Assembly: GCA_007694915.1 (NCBI GenBank)
Contig: REEV01000098.1
Span: 1 to 64,000, forward strand
Direction of reading: 5' to 3'
Length of the DNA: 64,000 bases
DNA from: Cyanobium sp. PLM2.Bin73
Lineage (GTDB): Bacteria > Cyanobacteriota > Cyanobacteriia > PCC-6307 > Cyanobiaceae
Both the position numbers and the translations under genes were made by a program. Position 1 is the stretch's first letter. The number at the start of each line of letters is the position of its first letter. The notes beneath the pieces are model-generated. The model was not told where the DNA came from, did not search any database, and saw only the letters and a list, made by a program, of their open reading frames with translations. Positions 42,763-51,561 of the stretch are shown here, piece by piece.

Positions 42763-43527
42763 TCAATCCCGGCTCCAGCGCAGAAGGTAACGCTCAGGCC
42801 AGCAGCGGCGCAGTTCGGCTCCCGCCAGCCCCGCCCGCTCGGCCATGGCGGCCACCTCGGCCAGCTGGAATGCCCCCCGCACCGACAGGGGGCCATCGGT
42901 GTGCACCACCGGCGAGCGGCTCAGCAGCCGGGTGCCGGCCCAGGCCAGGGCAAAGCCCAGGGGGCTGCGGATCAGGTCGTTCACCAGCACCAGCCGGCGG
43001 GCACGCCGGGCCATCAGGGCCAGCAGGCGCTCGGCGTCGCCGCCGTCGAGGTGGTGCAGGAACAACGAGCAGAGCACCACGTGGTAGCCCTCGGGGTTGG
43101 CGTCCCCGGGGCCCTCGGCCCAGGGATCGGCCAGGGCATCGGCCGCGAAGAAGCGCAGCGGCAGGCCACGTCGGTGGGCATTGGCCGTGGCGATGGCCAC
43201 CGCCTCCGGGTTGAGATCGCAGCCCTCCACCGCCAGCTCGAGGCCACGGCGCCGGCCCATCAGGGCCAGGTCGATGGCGGTGTCGCCACCGCCGCAGGCC
43301 AGATCCAGCACCCGCAGCGGCCGCTCCGGCAGGCGAGCGGCCAGCTCCTGGATCGGGGCGAACAGGCTGGCGGAGCAACGGCTGATGGCGTTGATGCGGC
43401 GCAGCCCCGCCAGGGCCCGCTGGTGCTCGGCGGGGTCGAGCCCGGGCTGATCCATCAGCTCGGGCAGGCGCTGCCGCCGGGCCAGGGGAAGGGGCATGGC
43501 GGACAGGCACTGGGCGGGCGCGCCCAT
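42763..43527 (-). CDS. SAM-dependent methyltransferase of the polyketide cassette
   Basis: This protein of about 254 residues is a class I methyltransferase. Motif I is VLDLACGGGDTAIDLAL, with VEGCDLNPEAVAIA after it and VLCSLFLHHLDGGDAERLL as the post-II region. The N-terminus includes MDQPGLDPAEHQRALAGLRRINAISRC, seen in methyltransferases beside type III polyketide synthases. It would O- or C-methylate the polyketide. ATG at 43527 avoids overlap with the exonuclease stop; ATG at 43497 is also possible. Confidence 0.83.
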   Translation of the reverse strand: MGAPAQCLSAMPLPLARRQRLPELMDQPGLDPAEHQRALAGLRRINAISRCSASLFAPIQELAARLPERPLRVLDLACGGGDTAIDLALMGRRRGLELAVEGCDLNPEAVAIATANAHRRGLPLRFFAADALADPWAEGPGDANPEGYHVVLCSLFLHHLDGGDAERLLALMARRARRLVLVNDLIRSPLGFALAWAGTRLLSRSPVVHTDGPLSVRGAFQLAEVAAMAERAGLAGAELRRCWPERYLLRWSRD

Positions 43528-43537
43528 GGTGGCGGGC

Positions 43538-44581
43538 TCAGGCCGGGGCCGGGTGCGGGGTGCCCTCCAGCTCATCGCCCCGCTCGGCTGCGAAGCCGCC
43601 CTCCAGGGGTTCGGCGCTGATGCCCTCCGCCTCGCGCAGGTAGCGGGCCAGGCCGTCGCTGTTGCCGTGGGTCACGTAAACCTGGCGGGCGCCGCTGTCG
43701 CGCGCGCTCTGCAGCAGCCCCGGCCAGTCGGCGTGGTCGCTCATCACGAAGCCGCGCTCGTAGCCGCGCCGGCGGCGGGCGCCGCGCACGGCCATCCAGC
43801 CGCTCACGAAGGCCGTCTGGGGCAGCTTGAAGCGCTTCATCCACACCGAGCGGTGGGCCGAGGGCGGGGCGATCAGCAGCCGCCCTGCCAGTGATTCCGT
43901 CCGTGGCAGCTCGCTCACGGGCCGGGTGGGCGGCATCGCCACCCCCGCCTGCCGGTAGGCGGGCATCAGCGCCGCCACGGCCCCGTGCAGCAGCACCTCT
44001 TCGCTCACGCCGATGGCCTGCAGCTCGGCCAGCAGCCGCTGGGCCTTGCCGAAGGCGTAGGCGAACAGGATCGAGGGCCGCTCCGGCGCCGCCTGCCACC
44101 ACTGCCGGATCTCCCGGGCCACCGCCGCGCCGCTCTGCCAGCGGTAGATGGGCAGAGCGAAGGTGGCCTCGGTGATGAACACGTCGGCGCTCACCGGCTC
44201 GAACGGCGCGCAGCTGGGGTCGGCGCAGCGCTTGTAGTCGCCGCTCACCAGCCAGCTCTCGCCGCCGGCCTCCAGGCGGATCTGGGCGCTGCCGAGCACA
44301 TGGCCGGCCGAATGAAACGACACCCGGGCGCCACCGATGCGGTGCAGCTGGCCGTAGTCCACCGGCAGCAGGTTGATCGTGGCCCCCAGCCGCCGCCGCA
44401 GGATGGCCTCGCTGGCGCCCACGGCCCAGTACTCGCCGCAGCCGGGCCGGGCGTGGTCGGCGTGGGCGTGGGTGATCAGGGCCCGGGGCACCGGCCGCCA
44501 GGGATCGATCCAGGCCCCGGCGGCCGGGCAGTGGAGGCCCTGGGGCGTGAGGCGCAGCAGGCCGTCGGCAGGCAGGGCCAT
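43538..44581 (-). CDS. Ligase-associated DNA damage response exonuclease
   Basis: This 347-residue metallo-beta-lactamase/beta-CASP-like nuclease has metal motifs THAHADHARPGCGEYW, SAGHVLGSAQIRLE, VSGDYKRCADPSC and the late DHADW. TEATFALPIYRW and FAYAFGKAQRLLAEL are characteristic of the exonuclease that accompanies ATP ligase, Lhr-Core helicase and PdeM. Here the ligase begins 4.7 kb downstream on the same strand, separated by the polyketide cassette and gltS. Probable role is DNA end processing. Confidence 0.88.
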   Translation of the reverse strand: MALPADGLLRLTPQGLHCPAAGAWIDPWRPVPRALITHAHADHARPGCGEYWAVGASEAILRRRLGATINLLPVDYGQLHRIGGARVSFHSAGHVLGSAQIRLEAGGESWLVSGDYKRCADPSCAPFEPVSADVFITEATFALPIYRWQSGAAVAREIRQWWQAAPERPSILFAYAFGKAQRLLAELQAIGVSEEVLLHGAVAALMPAYRQAGVAMPPTRPVSELPRTESLAGRLLIAPPSAHRSVWMKRFKLPQTAFVSGWMAVRGARRRRGYERGFVMSDHADWPGLLQSARDSGARQVYVTHGNSDGLARYLREAEGISAEPLEGGFAAERGDELEGTPHPAPA

Positions 44582-44713
44582 GGGGTGCAGGGCGGCGGCG
44601 CGGCGCGGCAGGGAGCGGGCCAGGCCGTCATCCTGGCGACATCACGGCAGGGGCACGGGCCGTTGACAGCCCTGCTCCAGCGGCCTAGGCAAAGGGTGGG
44701 ACCGCAGGGCCCC

Positions 44714-45817
44714 ATGCCCCCCGCACCGGGACCGATGACGCTTGAGAGCTTCCGCGATGAGCTGGTGGCCACCGCCTGCTCCATTGCCGCCCAGGGCAAG
44801 GGGCTGCTGGCCGCCGATGAGTCCAACGGCACCATCGGCAAGCGCTTCGCCGCCGTCGGGGTGGAGAACAGCGAGGAGACCCGCCGTGCCTACCGCAGCC
44901 TGCTGGCCAGCACGCCCGCTCTCGAGGAGGCCATCAGCGGCGTGATCCTGTTTGAGGAGACCCTGTTTCAGGACAGCGTCGACGCCGATGGCCATCCGGG
45001 GCCGCCGATCATCGAACTGTTCCAGGACCAGGGCATCGTTCCCGGCATCAAGGTGGACCAGGGGGTGGAACCCCTCGCCGGCGGCCTGCCCGGTGAGAGC
45101 TGGTGCACCGGCCTCAAGGGACTGCAGGAGCGGGCGGCCCGCTATTACGAGCGCGGCGCCCGCTTCGCCAAGTGGCGCGCCGTGCTGAAGATCTCAGCGG
45201 AGGGCTCACCCTCGGAGCTGTGCGTGCGGGAGAACGCCTGGGGGCTGGCCCGCTATGCCCGCACGGTGCAGGAGGAAGGACTGGTGCCGATCGTGGAGCC
45301 CGAGATCCTGATGGACGGCAACCACGACATCGAGACCACCGCCGCGGTGCAGGAATGGGTGCTGCGCACGGTGTATCAGGCCCTGAGCCACAACGGCGTG
45401 TTTCTGGAGGGCAGCCTGCTCAAACCCTCCATGACCCTGCCCGGCAAGGATTGCCCGAACGCCCCCAGCCCCGACCAGGTGGCGGAGTTCAGCCTGCGCA
45501 CCCTGGAGCGCACGGTGCCGGTGAGTGTGCCGGCGATCCTGTTTCTCTCCGGCGGGCTGAGTGAGGAGGAGGCGAGCGTGTATCTCAACGGCATCAACCG
45601 GGCGATCTCGCCCGCCCCCTGGCATCTTGGCTTCTCCTACGGCCGTGCCCTGCAGCAGTCGTGCCTGAAGCACTGGGCCGGCCACGACGTGCACGGGGGG
45701 CAGCAGGCTCTGCTCGCCCGGGCGCGGGCCAACGGCCAGGCCGCCCAGGGCTTCTACGTGGCTGGCTCGGAGCCCTCTGACGGCGCTCCCCTCTACGAAG
45801 CCAACTACAGCTATTAG
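44714..45817 (+). CDS. fbaB: Fructose-bisphosphate aldolase class I
   Basis: This 367-residue Schiff-base aldolase has KGLLAADESNGTIGKRFAA, VKVDQG-type IKVDQGVEPL, FAKWRAVLKI, PIVEPEILMDGNHDIETT and VFLEGSLLKPSMTLPGKDC, whose Lys forms the Schiff base. FLSGGLSEEEASVYLNGIN and the Tyr C-terminus (NYSY) also fit. It cleaves fructose-1,6-bisphosphate in glycolysis, gluconeogenesis and the Calvin cycle. ATG at 44735 is an alternative start; the ORF-track version is antisense to the exonuclease. Confidence 0.93.
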   Translation: MPPAPGPMTLESFRDELVATACSIAAQGKGLLAADESNGTIGKRFAAVGVENSEETRRAYRSLLASTPALEEAISGVILFEETLFQDSVDADGHPGPPIIELFQDQGIVPGIKVDQGVEPLAGGLPGESWCTGLKGLQERAARYYERGARFAKWRAVLKISAEGSPSELCVRENAWGLARYARTVQEEGLVPIVEPEILMDGNHDIETTAAVQEWVLRTVYQALSHNGVFLEGSLLKPSMTLPGKDCPNAPSPDQVAEFSLRTLERTVPVSVPAILFLSGGLSEEEASVYLNGINRAISPAPWHLGFSYGRALQQSCLKHWAGHDVHGGQQALLARARANGQAAQGFYVAGSEPSDGAPLYEANYSY

Positions 45818-45941
45818 ATCGGGGACATTCAGGCTGTCTGCTGGGGTTGGGGCAACGCTGAAGCCAGTGGCCACGACGCTCGCCGCACGAGCACCGCTTG
45901 GCGGTGTCAGATCGTTCGCGGTGTGAGAGCGACAGTGAGAA

Positions 45942-45995
45942 GCAGGCGCTGACTTGCAGCGAAGCCTGCAACCGGGTGGCCGCCCCTGCGGGCGG
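45942..45995 (+). terminator. Two consecutive hairpins between converging genes
   Basis: The first hairpin is GCAGGCGCTG-ACTTG-CAGC-GAA-GCCTGC (45942-45969). The second is CCGCCC-CTGC-GGGCGG (45980-45995). They lie between the fbaB stop and the end of the 5'-nucleotidase gene, so they could end transcripts from both sides. There is no T-run, so efficiency is uncertain. The rest of 45818-45941 shows no gene. Confidence 0.45.
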
Positions 45996-45997
45996 AC

Positions 45998-47842
45998 TCA
46001 GCGGCAGTCCTGACGTTGGCTGTGGTCGCAGCCGTCGGCGTTGATGAAGCGCTGGGTGCTCATGCGCTCCGGCGCCGGACGGGTGAGCGGCTGGCCCGAC
46101 TCGGTACGCCCGCGCACATAGTTGACCAAGCTCTGGGCGTATTCGGCGAAGGTGTCACGGGCGCGCCCTTCAGCGCTGGCGCGGGCGAACACCGCGTAGC
46201 CGTCGCCACCCCCGGCAATGAAGGAGTTGGTGACCACCGAGTAGCGCTTCTTCGGATCGATCGGGGTCCAGTTGCCCGTCAGCCTCGGGTTCACCTCCAC
46301 CGTGCTGATGCGTGAGCCCGGCGCCGCGGACAGATCCACCGCAAAGCGCAGACCTGCCGCGTAGGGAAAGGCGCCTCCGCCGCTGGCGGTGTCGGCCACC
46401 GCCAGTTCCAGCGTTTCGATGATCTCCGCCCCGGACAGGTCCAGCACATGCAGGGTGTTCGTAAAGGGCAGGAGGGTGAACACATCGGCGATGGTGACCG
46501 GCCCGGCGGGCACACTGCTGCGCACGCCGCCGGCGTTCTGGATGGCGATGTCGGCACTGCCCTCCCGCGCCAGAAAGGCCTTCGCCACCAGTGTGGTGAT
46601 GTGGGCGCCCTGCACGTAGGTGTCCGCGCGCGCGCACAGCGGCTCGGCGCGACCCTCGCCGGGAAGGCGCACCAGGCAGAGGGTCTCGGCCACCTCGCCG
46701 ATCACCGCCTGGCGCAGTTCGCTCAACGCCGCCGTGAAGTGCTCCAGCAAGCGCGCGCTCTGCGGGTCGGGAACAACCGGGTGCAGCACCGGATGGGCAT
46801 CCAACGCTGCGCGCAGGCGGCTGCCGGCGGCGCTGGCGTCCACAGGGATGCGCGGTCTGCCCGAACAGTCGATCACCCGCCCATCGGCGTCGAAACGCAC
46901 CTGCAGCTCGCCCATCAGGCGGGCGTAGTCGAACGCCTGCACCACGCACACCGGGTCCCCGTCGGCGTTCACCTCCAGGGTGGGATAGGGCCCGTCGGGG
47001 CTGAACCCCAGTGGCACCAGCACCTCCGCGTCCCCGAGCAGGGTGTGCGAATCGCCGCCCACCACCACGTCCACCCCCGAGAGGGCGCGCGCCAGCGCCC
47101 GCTCGTTGGCGTACTGGAGGTGCGTCAGCAGGATGATCTTCTTCACCCCCTGGGCGCGCAGCCGCTGAATTTCCGCCTGCGCGGAGGCGATCTCATCGAG
47201 GAACTGCGTGCCGGGATCGGGCGACGATGACAGTCGCGTCTTGTTCGCGATCACCAGCCCGACGACCCCGATGCGCCGTCCAGCGCGCTCGAACACGGCG
47301 GACGGCTGCAGGCGCCCGCTCAAGGGCGACCTGTCGTGCGGCACGACATTGGCGCTGAGAACGGCGGTGTTGCACGAACCCTCAGCCAGACCATCGAGAA
47401 AGCGCGCCAGCGCGGCGTCTCCATGGTCGAACTCGTGATTCCCCAGCGCGAAGGCGTCGAAGCAGATCCGGTTCATCAGCGCGGCATCGGCCGCACCTTC
47501 GAACAGGGTGTAGTAGAGCGTGCCGGTGATCGCATCGCCTGCATGCAGGCTCAGCACCGCCTGATTGGCGCGCCTGCGCTCGTGGAACAGCGTGGTGAGC
47601 AGGGGAAATCCGCCGTGGTCGAGGCGCAGTGCCCCAGCCGGCGCACCCGCCCACCCCAGCACAGCGGGATCAAGGTCGAGCGGCCTGGGTTCGAGATGGC
47701 TGTGGTGGTCGTTGATGTGCAGGATGGTCAGGGTGAACGGGTCGGCGCCGCGACCCGTCGGCCGCCTGTCCGGCGGCGCGCCCCAGGCGGGAAGAACAAG
47801 GGCAGTGCAGGCCCAGGCCACAAGGCCGGCCATGACCGTCAT
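45998..47842 (-). CDS. Secreted 5'-nucleotidase / UshA-type metallophosphoesterase
   Basis: This protein of about 611-614 residues has a signal peptide (AGLVAWACTALVLPAWGA) and an N-terminal metallophosphoesterase domain (LTILHINDHHSHLEP, ALGNHEFDHGD, LLTHLQYANER, VVVGGDSHTLL). The C-terminal 5'-nucleotidase domain has IAIQNAGGVRSSVPAGPVTIADVFTLLPFTN and YSVVTNSFIAGGGDGYAVF. It would release phosphate from nucleotides in the periplasm. GCG and CGC codons and GCGC runs are commoner than in neighbouring genes, hinting at transfer. A Pho-box-like triple repeat lies 170 bp upstream. ATG at 47833 is also possible. Confidence 0.9.
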   Translation of the reverse strand: MTVMAGLVAWACTALVLPAWGAPPDRRPTGRGADPFTLTILHINDHHSHLEPRPLDLDPAVLGWAGAPAGALRLDHGGFPLLTTLFHERRRANQAVLSLHAGDAITGTLYYTLFEGAADAALMNRICFDAFALGNHEFDHGDAALARFLDGLAEGSCNTAVLSANVVPHDRSPLSGRLQPSAVFERAGRRIGVVGLVIANKTRLSSSPDPGTQFLDEIASAQAEIQRLRAQGVKKIILLTHLQYANERALARALSGVDVVVGGDSHTLLGDAEVLVPLGFSPDGPYPTLEVNADGDPVCVVQAFDYARLMGELQVRFDADGRVIDCSGRPRIPVDASAAGSRLRAALDAHPVLHPVVPDPQSARLLEHFTAALSELRQAVIGEVAETLCLVRLPGEGRAEPLCARADTYVQGAHITTLVAKAFLAREGSADIAIQNAGGVRSSVPAGPVTIADVFTLLPFTNTLHVLDLSGAEIIETLELAVADTASGGGAFPYAAGLRFAVDLSAAPGSRISTVEVNPRLTGNWTPIDPKKRYSVVTNSFIAGGGDGYAVFARASAEGRARDTFAEYAQSLVNYVRGRTESGQPLTRPAPERMSTQRFINADGCDHSQRQDCR

Positions 47843-47908
47843 GGTCGTTTCCTCTGGCGTCCAGTCCTCTGGCGTCCAGGAAGGGTCAACACCTCTTCTC
47901 TGGCTGGA

Positions 47909-48001
47909 TCAGAGAACGCCGAGTCCCAGCACCAGCTCGATGACCGTGAACCCGGCCAGGCCCGCGAGGGCGAGCAGGGTCGGCAGACCGGACAGAACCA
48001 T
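47909..48001 (-). CDS. Putative 30-residue single-helix membrane protein
   Basis: A short frame not in the ORF track reads MVLSGLPTLLALAGLAGFTVIELVLGLGVL. Nearly all residues are hydrophobic, with one Glu mid-helix, as in small membrane subunits. It lies 66 bp upstream of the nucleotidase start. A Pho-like repeat ends only 12 bp before its ATG; if that is a working promoter, this frame may not be fully transcribed. No ribosome site is clear. No family recognised. Confidence 0.4.
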   Translation of the reverse strand: MVLSGLPTLLALAGLAGFTVIELVLGLGVL

Positions 48002-48013
48002 GGCCAAACACCC

Positions 48014-48043
48014 ATTTCAACCACATCTAAAGGAAATCTAAAG
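48014..48043 (-). promoter_or_regulatory. Pho-box-like triple repeat
   Basis: On the minus strand three 8-bp units follow each other with 3-bp spacers: CTTTAGAT, CTTTAGAT, GTTGAAAT. The exact 11-bp period, three units, and pyrimidine-TT starts are the design of the cyanobacterial PhoB/SphR box (CTTAACCT-like). The units match that consensus only partly. The site lies in an AT-rich gap upstream of a 5'-nucleotidase, a typical phosphate-starvation gene. Confidence 0.45.
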
Positions 48044-48153
48044 GCGTCATCGCAGCGAGGGCTACCGGCGTGGCCATCGCAGGACTTCGTCACAAAGCCC
48101 TGCCGGGGAGCCGGTGGGTGGCCCGGCGATCCTCTGGCGTTCCTGGTTGGCGT

Positions 48154-48339
48154 TTACGTGCCGGAGGTGCGGTTCTCGGGGGCAGTGGAGTGGTCTGCCG
48201 TGTTGGTGCTGGCCAGGTCCTCCGCCTCCTGCCGGTCCTTGCAGGTGGAGCAGAGCACCAGGCCCTTCTGCTCCCGGTAGAGGCGCACGGAGCGCTCGAT
48301 CTGAACGCCGCATCGGCTGCAGGGGAACAGGGGACTCAT
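48154..48339 (-). CDS. Small zinc-ribbon-like protein
   Basis: This 61-residue protein has two CxxC pairs, FPCSRCGVQ and LVLCSTCKDR, 20 residues apart, forming a probable zinc ribbon. The C-terminal third (EAEDLASTNTADHSTAPENRTSGT) is polar and likely disordered. It starts 9 bp after the nadA stop, so it is co-transcribed with quinolinate synthase. Function unknown; the layout is common in small cyanobacterial proteins. Confidence 0.7.
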   Translation of the reverse strand: MSPLFPCSRCGVQIERSVRLYREQKGLVLCSTCKDRQEAEDLASTNTADHSTAPENRTSGT

Positions 48340-48348
48340 GGCGGCGCC

Positions 48349-49356
48349 CTACCGGCTCATGGCCAGCATTTTCTCGATCGGCGCCAGGGCCCGCAGCCGG
48401 AGCTCTTCGTCCATCTCGATGCGCGGCTCGTTGGTGTGCAGGCAGCGCCAGAGCTTCTCCAGGGTGTTGAGGCGCATGTAGGGGCAGGCGTTGCAGCTGC
48501 AGCCATCGGCCCCCGGTACCTCGAAGAAGTCCCTGTGGGGCACACGCTTGCGCATCTGGTGCAGGATGCCCGGCTCGGTCAGCACGATGAAGCTGTCGGC
48601 GGCGCTGGTCTCGGCGCGGTGCAGGAGCTTGCTGGTGGAGCCGATGAAGTCGGCCAGATCGAGCAGGTGGGGCTGGCATTCGGGGTGCGCCAGCACCTCG
48701 GCGCCGGGGTGCTCGAGCTGGAGCTGCAGTAGCGCCTGTTCGCTGAAGGTTTCGTGCACGATGCAGCTGCCGGGCCAGAGGGTGAGCTCGCGGCCGCTCT
48801 GGCGCTGCACCCAGCGGCCCAGGTTCTGGTCTGGGGCGAACAGGATCGGCCGCTCGGCCGGCAGCTGCCGCACCAGGTCCACGGCGTTGCTGCTGGTGCA
48901 GATCAGGTCGCTCTGGGCCTTGACCGCCGCTGAACAGTTGATGTAGCTCACCACCAGGTGATTCGGATGCTCGGCCCGGAAGGCGGCGAAGGCATCCGGG
49001 GGACAGGCGTCGGCCAGGGAGCAGCCGGCCTCCAGATCCGGCAGCAGCACGGTTTTGTCCGGGCTGAGGATCTTGGCCGTTTCGGCCATGAAGTGCACGC
49101 CGCAGAACACGATCACCTCGGCCTCGGTGGCGGCGGCCTTGCGCGAGAGCTCCAGCGAGTCGCCGATGAAGTCGGCGATGTCCTGGATGGCGTCGTCCTG
49201 GTAGTAGTGAGCCAGGATGACGGCGTTGCGCCTGCGCCGCAGCTCGTCGATCGCCGCCGGCAGCTCAGCGGCGCTTGGACAGCCGGCGCTCGAGGACGCG
49301 GCCTCGCTCGACGCGGTGTTGGCCGCGGAAGCGGTTTGGGGGGCGGCGGCGAACAC
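48349..49356 (-). CDS. nadA: Quinolinate synthase A
   Basis: This protein of about 335 residues is a [4Fe-4S] enzyme that condenses iminoaspartate with dihydroxyacetone phosphate to quinolinate in NAD synthesis. Visible blocks are [71 protein letters not shown], and the [19 protein letters not shown] cluster motif. A GTG start at 49356 is used; no in-frame ATG precedes the conserved core. The first 30 residues are low-complexity Ala/Ser. Confidence 0.93.
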   Translation of the reverse strand: MFAAAPQTASAANTASSEAASSSAGCPSAAELPAAIDELRRRRNAVILAHYYQDDAIQDIADFIGDSLELSRKAAATEAEVIVFCGVHFMAETAKILSPDKTVLLPDLEAGCSLADACPPDAFAAFRAEHPNHLVVSYINCSAAVKAQSDLICTSSNAVDLVRQLPAERPILFAPDQNLGRWVQRQSGRELTLWPGSCIVHETFSEQALLQLQLEHPGAEVLAHPECQPHLLDLADFIGSTSKLLHRAETSAADSFIVLTEPGILHQMRKRVPHRDFFEVPGADGCSCNACPYMRLNTLEKLWRCLHTNEPRIEMDEELRLRALAPIEKMLAMSR

Positions 49357-49405
49357 CAACCGGGCACCTCGGCGGGCAGGATGGGTCAAGCCTAGGCAGA
49401 GGTGG

Positions 49406-50287
49406 ATGGCGGTCCTTCGCCTGGCTGTGGTGGGGGATCCGCACGGAGCCTGGGACGAGCGCGACGCCGGACTGCTGCAGCGCCTGGCGCCCGACGCCCT
49501 GCTGGTGGTTGGCGACCTCAGCGACGGCCAGCAGCGCGTCCCCAGCGCCCTGCGCCGCCTGCCGCTGCCGGTGGCCTGCATCCTCGGCAACCACGACGCC
49601 GGCCGCGATGCCTCCGGCCGCACCCTTCAGCGTCAGCTCCAGTGCCTGGGGGAGCTGCACTGCGGCTGGGGGCTGCGCCAGCTGCGGCCCCCGGGGCTGG
49701 CGGTGGTGGGGGCTCGGCCCGGCACCGCCGGTGGCGGTTTCCACCTCTCCAAGGCGGTGCGGGCGGTGTTCGGCCCCCTGAGCCTGGAGGAGTCGGCGCA
49801 GCGGATCACGGCGGCGGCGGCGGCGGCCGAACCTGCCCTGCCCCTGGTGCTGCTGGCCCACTGCGGTCCGGCCGGCCTGGGCAGCGCCGCCAGTGATCCC
49901 TGCGGCCGCGACTGGAAACATCCCGCCTGTGACTGGGGGGATCAGGACCTGGCCCTGGCCGTGCGCCGGATCCAGGCCCTGCGGCCCCTGCCGCTGGTGG
50001 TGTTCGGCCACATGCACCACCAGCTGCGGCGCGGGCAGGGCCAGCGCCGCAGCCTGTGTGTGGACCGCGCCGGCACGGTGTATCTCAACGCCGCCAGCGT
50101 GCCCAGGCACGGCCTCGATCTGGCCGGTCGCCAGTTGCGCCATTTCAGCTGGGTGGAACTGGACGTGAGCGATCCCTGGCGGGCCCGGGTGCTGCTGGCC
50201 AGCCAGCGCTGGTATGGCCTCGATGGCCAGCTGCTCTATGAGGAGCGGCTGCACCAGGCGCAGCTTGCCGGGCCCCTGCCGTGCTGA
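49406..50287 (+). CDS. Metallophosphoesterase, TIGR04168-type cyanobacterial/plant family
   Basis: This 293-residue calcineurin-like phosphoesterase has [47 protein letters not shown] and [35 protein letters not shown] is a long insert characteristic of the family shared by cyanobacteria and plants. Substrate unknown. ATG at 49406 is divergent from nadA by 49 bp. The stop overlaps the following glycosyltransferase start by 7 bp. Confidence 0.8.
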   Translation: MAVLRLAVVGDPHGAWDERDAGLLQRLAPDALLVVGDLSDGQQRVPSALRRLPLPVACILGNHDAGRDASGRTLQRQLQCLGELHCGWGLRQLRPPGLAVVGARPGTAGGGFHLSKAVRAVFGPLSLEESAQRITAAAAAAEPALPLVLLAHCGPAGLGSAASDPCGRDWKHPACDWGDQDLALAVRRIQALRPLPLVVFGHMHHQLRRGQGQRRSLCVDRAGTVYLNAASVPRHGLDLAGRQLRHFSWVELDVSDPWRARVLLASQRWYGLDGQLLYEERLHQAQLAGPLPC

Positions 50288-51366
50288 TCGTGGCCTGCAT
50301 CAGCAGCCACGGCTTCGGCCATGGCTCCCGCAGCGCCGCGGTGCTCACCGCCCTGCACCGGCTGCGTCCCCACTGGCGCCTGGTGCTCTCCACTGCCCTG
50401 CCGCCGGGCTTCCTGGCCACCGCCTTCGGGCCCGTTCCCTACGTGCACCGGCCCTGCCAGTGGGATGTGGGGGTGCTGCAGGCCGACGCCCTGGGCTCCG
50501 ATCCAGCGGCCACCCTGCGGGCTCTCGAGGCCTTGGAGAGCCGGCTGCCCGCCCAGCTGGAGCGGGAGCTGGCCTGGCTGCGCGGCCAGGGGGAGGCGGT
50601 GCTGGTGCTCGGGGATGTGCCGCCGGCGGCGGCCCTGCTGGCCGCAGGGCTGGAGGCACCGCTGATCTGGCTGGCCAGTTTCGGCTGGGATGCGATCTAT
50701 GCACCCTTCGGTGCCGCCTTCACCCCCTGGGTGGAGCGCAGCCGCACGCTCTATGGGCGCGGCCAGCTGCTGCTGCACTGTCCGCTGTCGATGGCGATGC
50801 CCTGGGGGCTGCCGGAGGTGGCCATCGGGCTCACGGCCGGCGAGCCCCGCCTCGATGGCGCCGCCCTGGCCCGGGACCTGGAGCTCCACCCCCAGCGCGA
50901 CCGCAACGTGCTGATCAGCTTTGGCGGGCTGGGGCTGGATCTGGATCCGGCCCTGCTGGCCCGCTGGCCCGAGCACCGATTTCTGGGCCACGACCCCGCC
51001 CTGGCGGAAGCGGCCAACGGCCGGGTGTTGTCGGCCTCGATGCGTCCCCTGGAGCTGATGGGCCACTGCGGCCGGCTGATCACCAAACCCGGCTACAGCA
51101 GCTTCTGCGAAGCCATGCGCTACGGCGTGGGCATTCACCTGGTGCACCGCCGCGGCTTTGCCGAAGCGCCCGTGCTGGAGCGGGAACTGCAACGCCATGG
51201 CTGGCACCGGCTGCTCAGCCAGGCCCAGCTGCGCACCGGCGACTGGCAGCTTGACCAGCCCCTGCTGGCGCCGCGGGAGGGGCCGCTGCCGGCGCATGGT
51301 GCCCAGCAGGCGGCCGAGGCGATCGCCGCCTGGGGAGCAGAGGAGTCGGGCCGGGGTCATGGGTGA
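50281..51366 (+). CDS. Glycosyltransferase (GT-B, MurG/UDP-glycosyltransferase-like)
   Basis: This 361-residue protein begins [27 protein letters not shown], a glycine-rich GT-B N-terminus. The C-terminal donor site contains VLISFGGLGLDLD, MRPLELMGHCGRLITKPGYSSFCEAMRYGVGIHLVHRRGF, matching the GGxG and K-PGyst-E pattern of the MurG-like clan. It starts at GTG, overlapping the phosphoesterase. Acceptor unknown. Confidence 0.75.
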   Translation: MLIVACISSHGFGHGSRSAAVLTALHRLRPHWRLVLSTALPPGFLATAFGPVPYVHRPCQWDVGVLQADALGSDPAATLRALEALESRLPAQLERELAWLRGQGEAVLVLGDVPPAAALLAAGLEAPLIWLASFGWDAIYAPFGAAFTPWVERSRTLYGRGQLLLHCPLSMAMPWGLPEVAIGLTAGEPRLDGAALARDLELHPQRDRNVLISFGGLGLDLDPALLARWPEHRFLGHDPALAEAANGRVLSASMRPLELMGHCGRLITKPGYSSFCEAMRYGVGIHLVHRRGFAEAPVLERELQRHGWHRLLSQAQLRTGDWQLDQPLLAPREGPLPAHGAQQAAEAIAAWGAEESGRGHG

Positions 51367-51561
51367 TCAGCAGATTCGATCATTCAAGGGAGCGTGATCG
51401 GCGTTTCTGTTGTACTTAGTGGCAATTTTCCTGTGGTGTCAATGAGTTCAACCCGTCTGCGTCGTCATTGATACGAGTGGACGCTTGTGCGATTGGCACA
51501 TATGCAATCACTGCGCCGCCCAGATGTAGCCAAATTGCGGCACACGTTTTTGTTGTGACTT

